64,000 bases of DNA from Gammaproteobacteria bacterium (GTDB lineage Bacteria; Pseudomonadota; Gammaproteobacteria; GRL18). The notes beneath the pieces are model-generated. The model was not told the DNA's origin. It did no database searches and worked only from the letters and a program-made list of their open reading frames with translations. Location of the stretch: positions 62,001-126,000 of the forward strand of contig JADGEM010000002.1 in the NCBI GenBank assembly GCA_016744375.1, in the 5' to 3' direction. Shown here piece by piece: positions 63,716-64,000 of the stretch (the first letter of the stretch is position 1; each line of letters opens with the position of its first letter). The position numbers were made by a program, and so were the translations under genes.

Positions 63716-64000
63716 ATGACAGGTGATCAAATCTTTATTTCTGTGGTACTTGCAGCAACGACAAGTCTGTTTCTATGGGGGCGCTGGCGTCATGATCTTG
63801 TTGCTCTCAGTGCTTTAATTATTTGCGTATTTGCCGGGCTGGTTCCAGATGCTGCAGCTTTTTCAGGTTTTGGTCATCCGGCCGTCATTACGGTGGCATG
63901 TGTACTGGTACTTGGCTATGGACTGCTGCATTCTGGCGCGGTAGACATTCTAATGCAGCGCATTTTGCCAAAGACTTCCAAACCAACATTAAGTATTCTG
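63716..64000 (+). CDS. SLC13/divalent-anion-sodium symporter-family permease (partial, runs off right edge)
   Basis: The first 95 codons of a permease, with ATG 63716 and aagga about eight bases before it. The visible part has an N-terminal helix, WGRWRHDLVALSALIICVFAGLVPDAAAFSGFGHPAVITVACVLVLGYGLLHSGAVDIL, which is typical of SLC13/CitT-type transporters with later TrkA-C domains. Substrates in this family include sulfate and C4-dicarboxylates; sulfate would fit sat, but the substrate is not readable here. Confidence 0.85.
   Translation, partial: MTGDQIFISVVLAATTSLFLWGRWRHDLVALSALIICVFAGLVPDAAAFSGFGHPAVITVACVLVLGYGLLHSGAVDILMQRILPKTSKPTLSIL

Overview
The window comes from the chromosome of an AT-rich gammaproteobacterium. 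Two blocks have conserved gammaproteobacterial gene order. The first (about 6.2-25.5 kb) is HAD phosphatase-ubiG-MTA deaminase-mtnA-gyrA-serC-(serA)-pheA-hisC-tyrA-aroA-cmk-ihfB-lapA-lapB-pyrF, which closely follows the order known from Pseudomonas. The second (42.2-51.0 kb) is rimP-nusA-infB-rbfA-truB-rpsO-pnp. A homotetrameric-type ATP sulfurylase (sat) and a protein resembling LCIB-type carbonic anhydrases hint at a sulfur-oxidising, CO2-fixing lifestyle. That is inference; nothing in the window fixes the genus.

Layout. 0-6.2 kb: squalene-forming genes hpnE, hpnD and hpnC (hopanoid or related triterpenoid route), split by a small gene and a membrane Cache-AlbA_2 sensor, then an array of 17-20 bp repeats in front of a small YtxH-like protein. 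6.2-10.3 kb: ubiquinone methyltransferase, HAD phosphatase and methylthioadenosine salvage. 10.4-25.5 kb: gyrA, serine and aromatic amino acid synthesis, cmk, ihfB, the LPS-control pair lapA/lapB, and pyrF. The usual rpsA between cmk and ihfB is absent. 25.5-33.2 kb: an orphan VPLPA-CTERM tail, a GGDEF response regulator, a TRAP transporter with a TatT subunit, a ferredoxin and mltD. 33.3-36.3 kb: gloB, a methyltransferase, rnhA and dnaQ. 36.5-41.9 kb: a very large membrane-anchored protein of unknown function, an HDOD protein and an HPP-CBS membrane protein. 42-51 kb: the translation and RNA-decay operon, with its leader and a long rpsO-pnp hairpin. 51.3-54.6 kb: two tandem Ser/Thr kinases plus an FHA protein. 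54.7-55.9 kb: sat. 56.2-61.6 kb: a periplasmic binding protein, a hybrid histidine kinase and an HD-GYP regulator in a row. 61.7-64 kb: the LCIB-like protein with trhA, then the start of an SLC13-type permease running off the right edge.

Signalling is abundant: c-di-GMP synthesis (GGDEF) and breakdown (HD-GYP), Ser/Thr phosphorylation with FHA readout, and HDOD. No tRNA, rRNA, CRISPR array, recognisable transposase or prophage gene was found. The most interesting items are the Cache-AlbA_2 receptor, two paralogous copies of a roughly 75-residue 'GFD' module (one free, one on a 993-residue membrane protein), the missing rpsA, the LCIB-like/trhA operon and the binding protein-kinase-HD-GYP trio.
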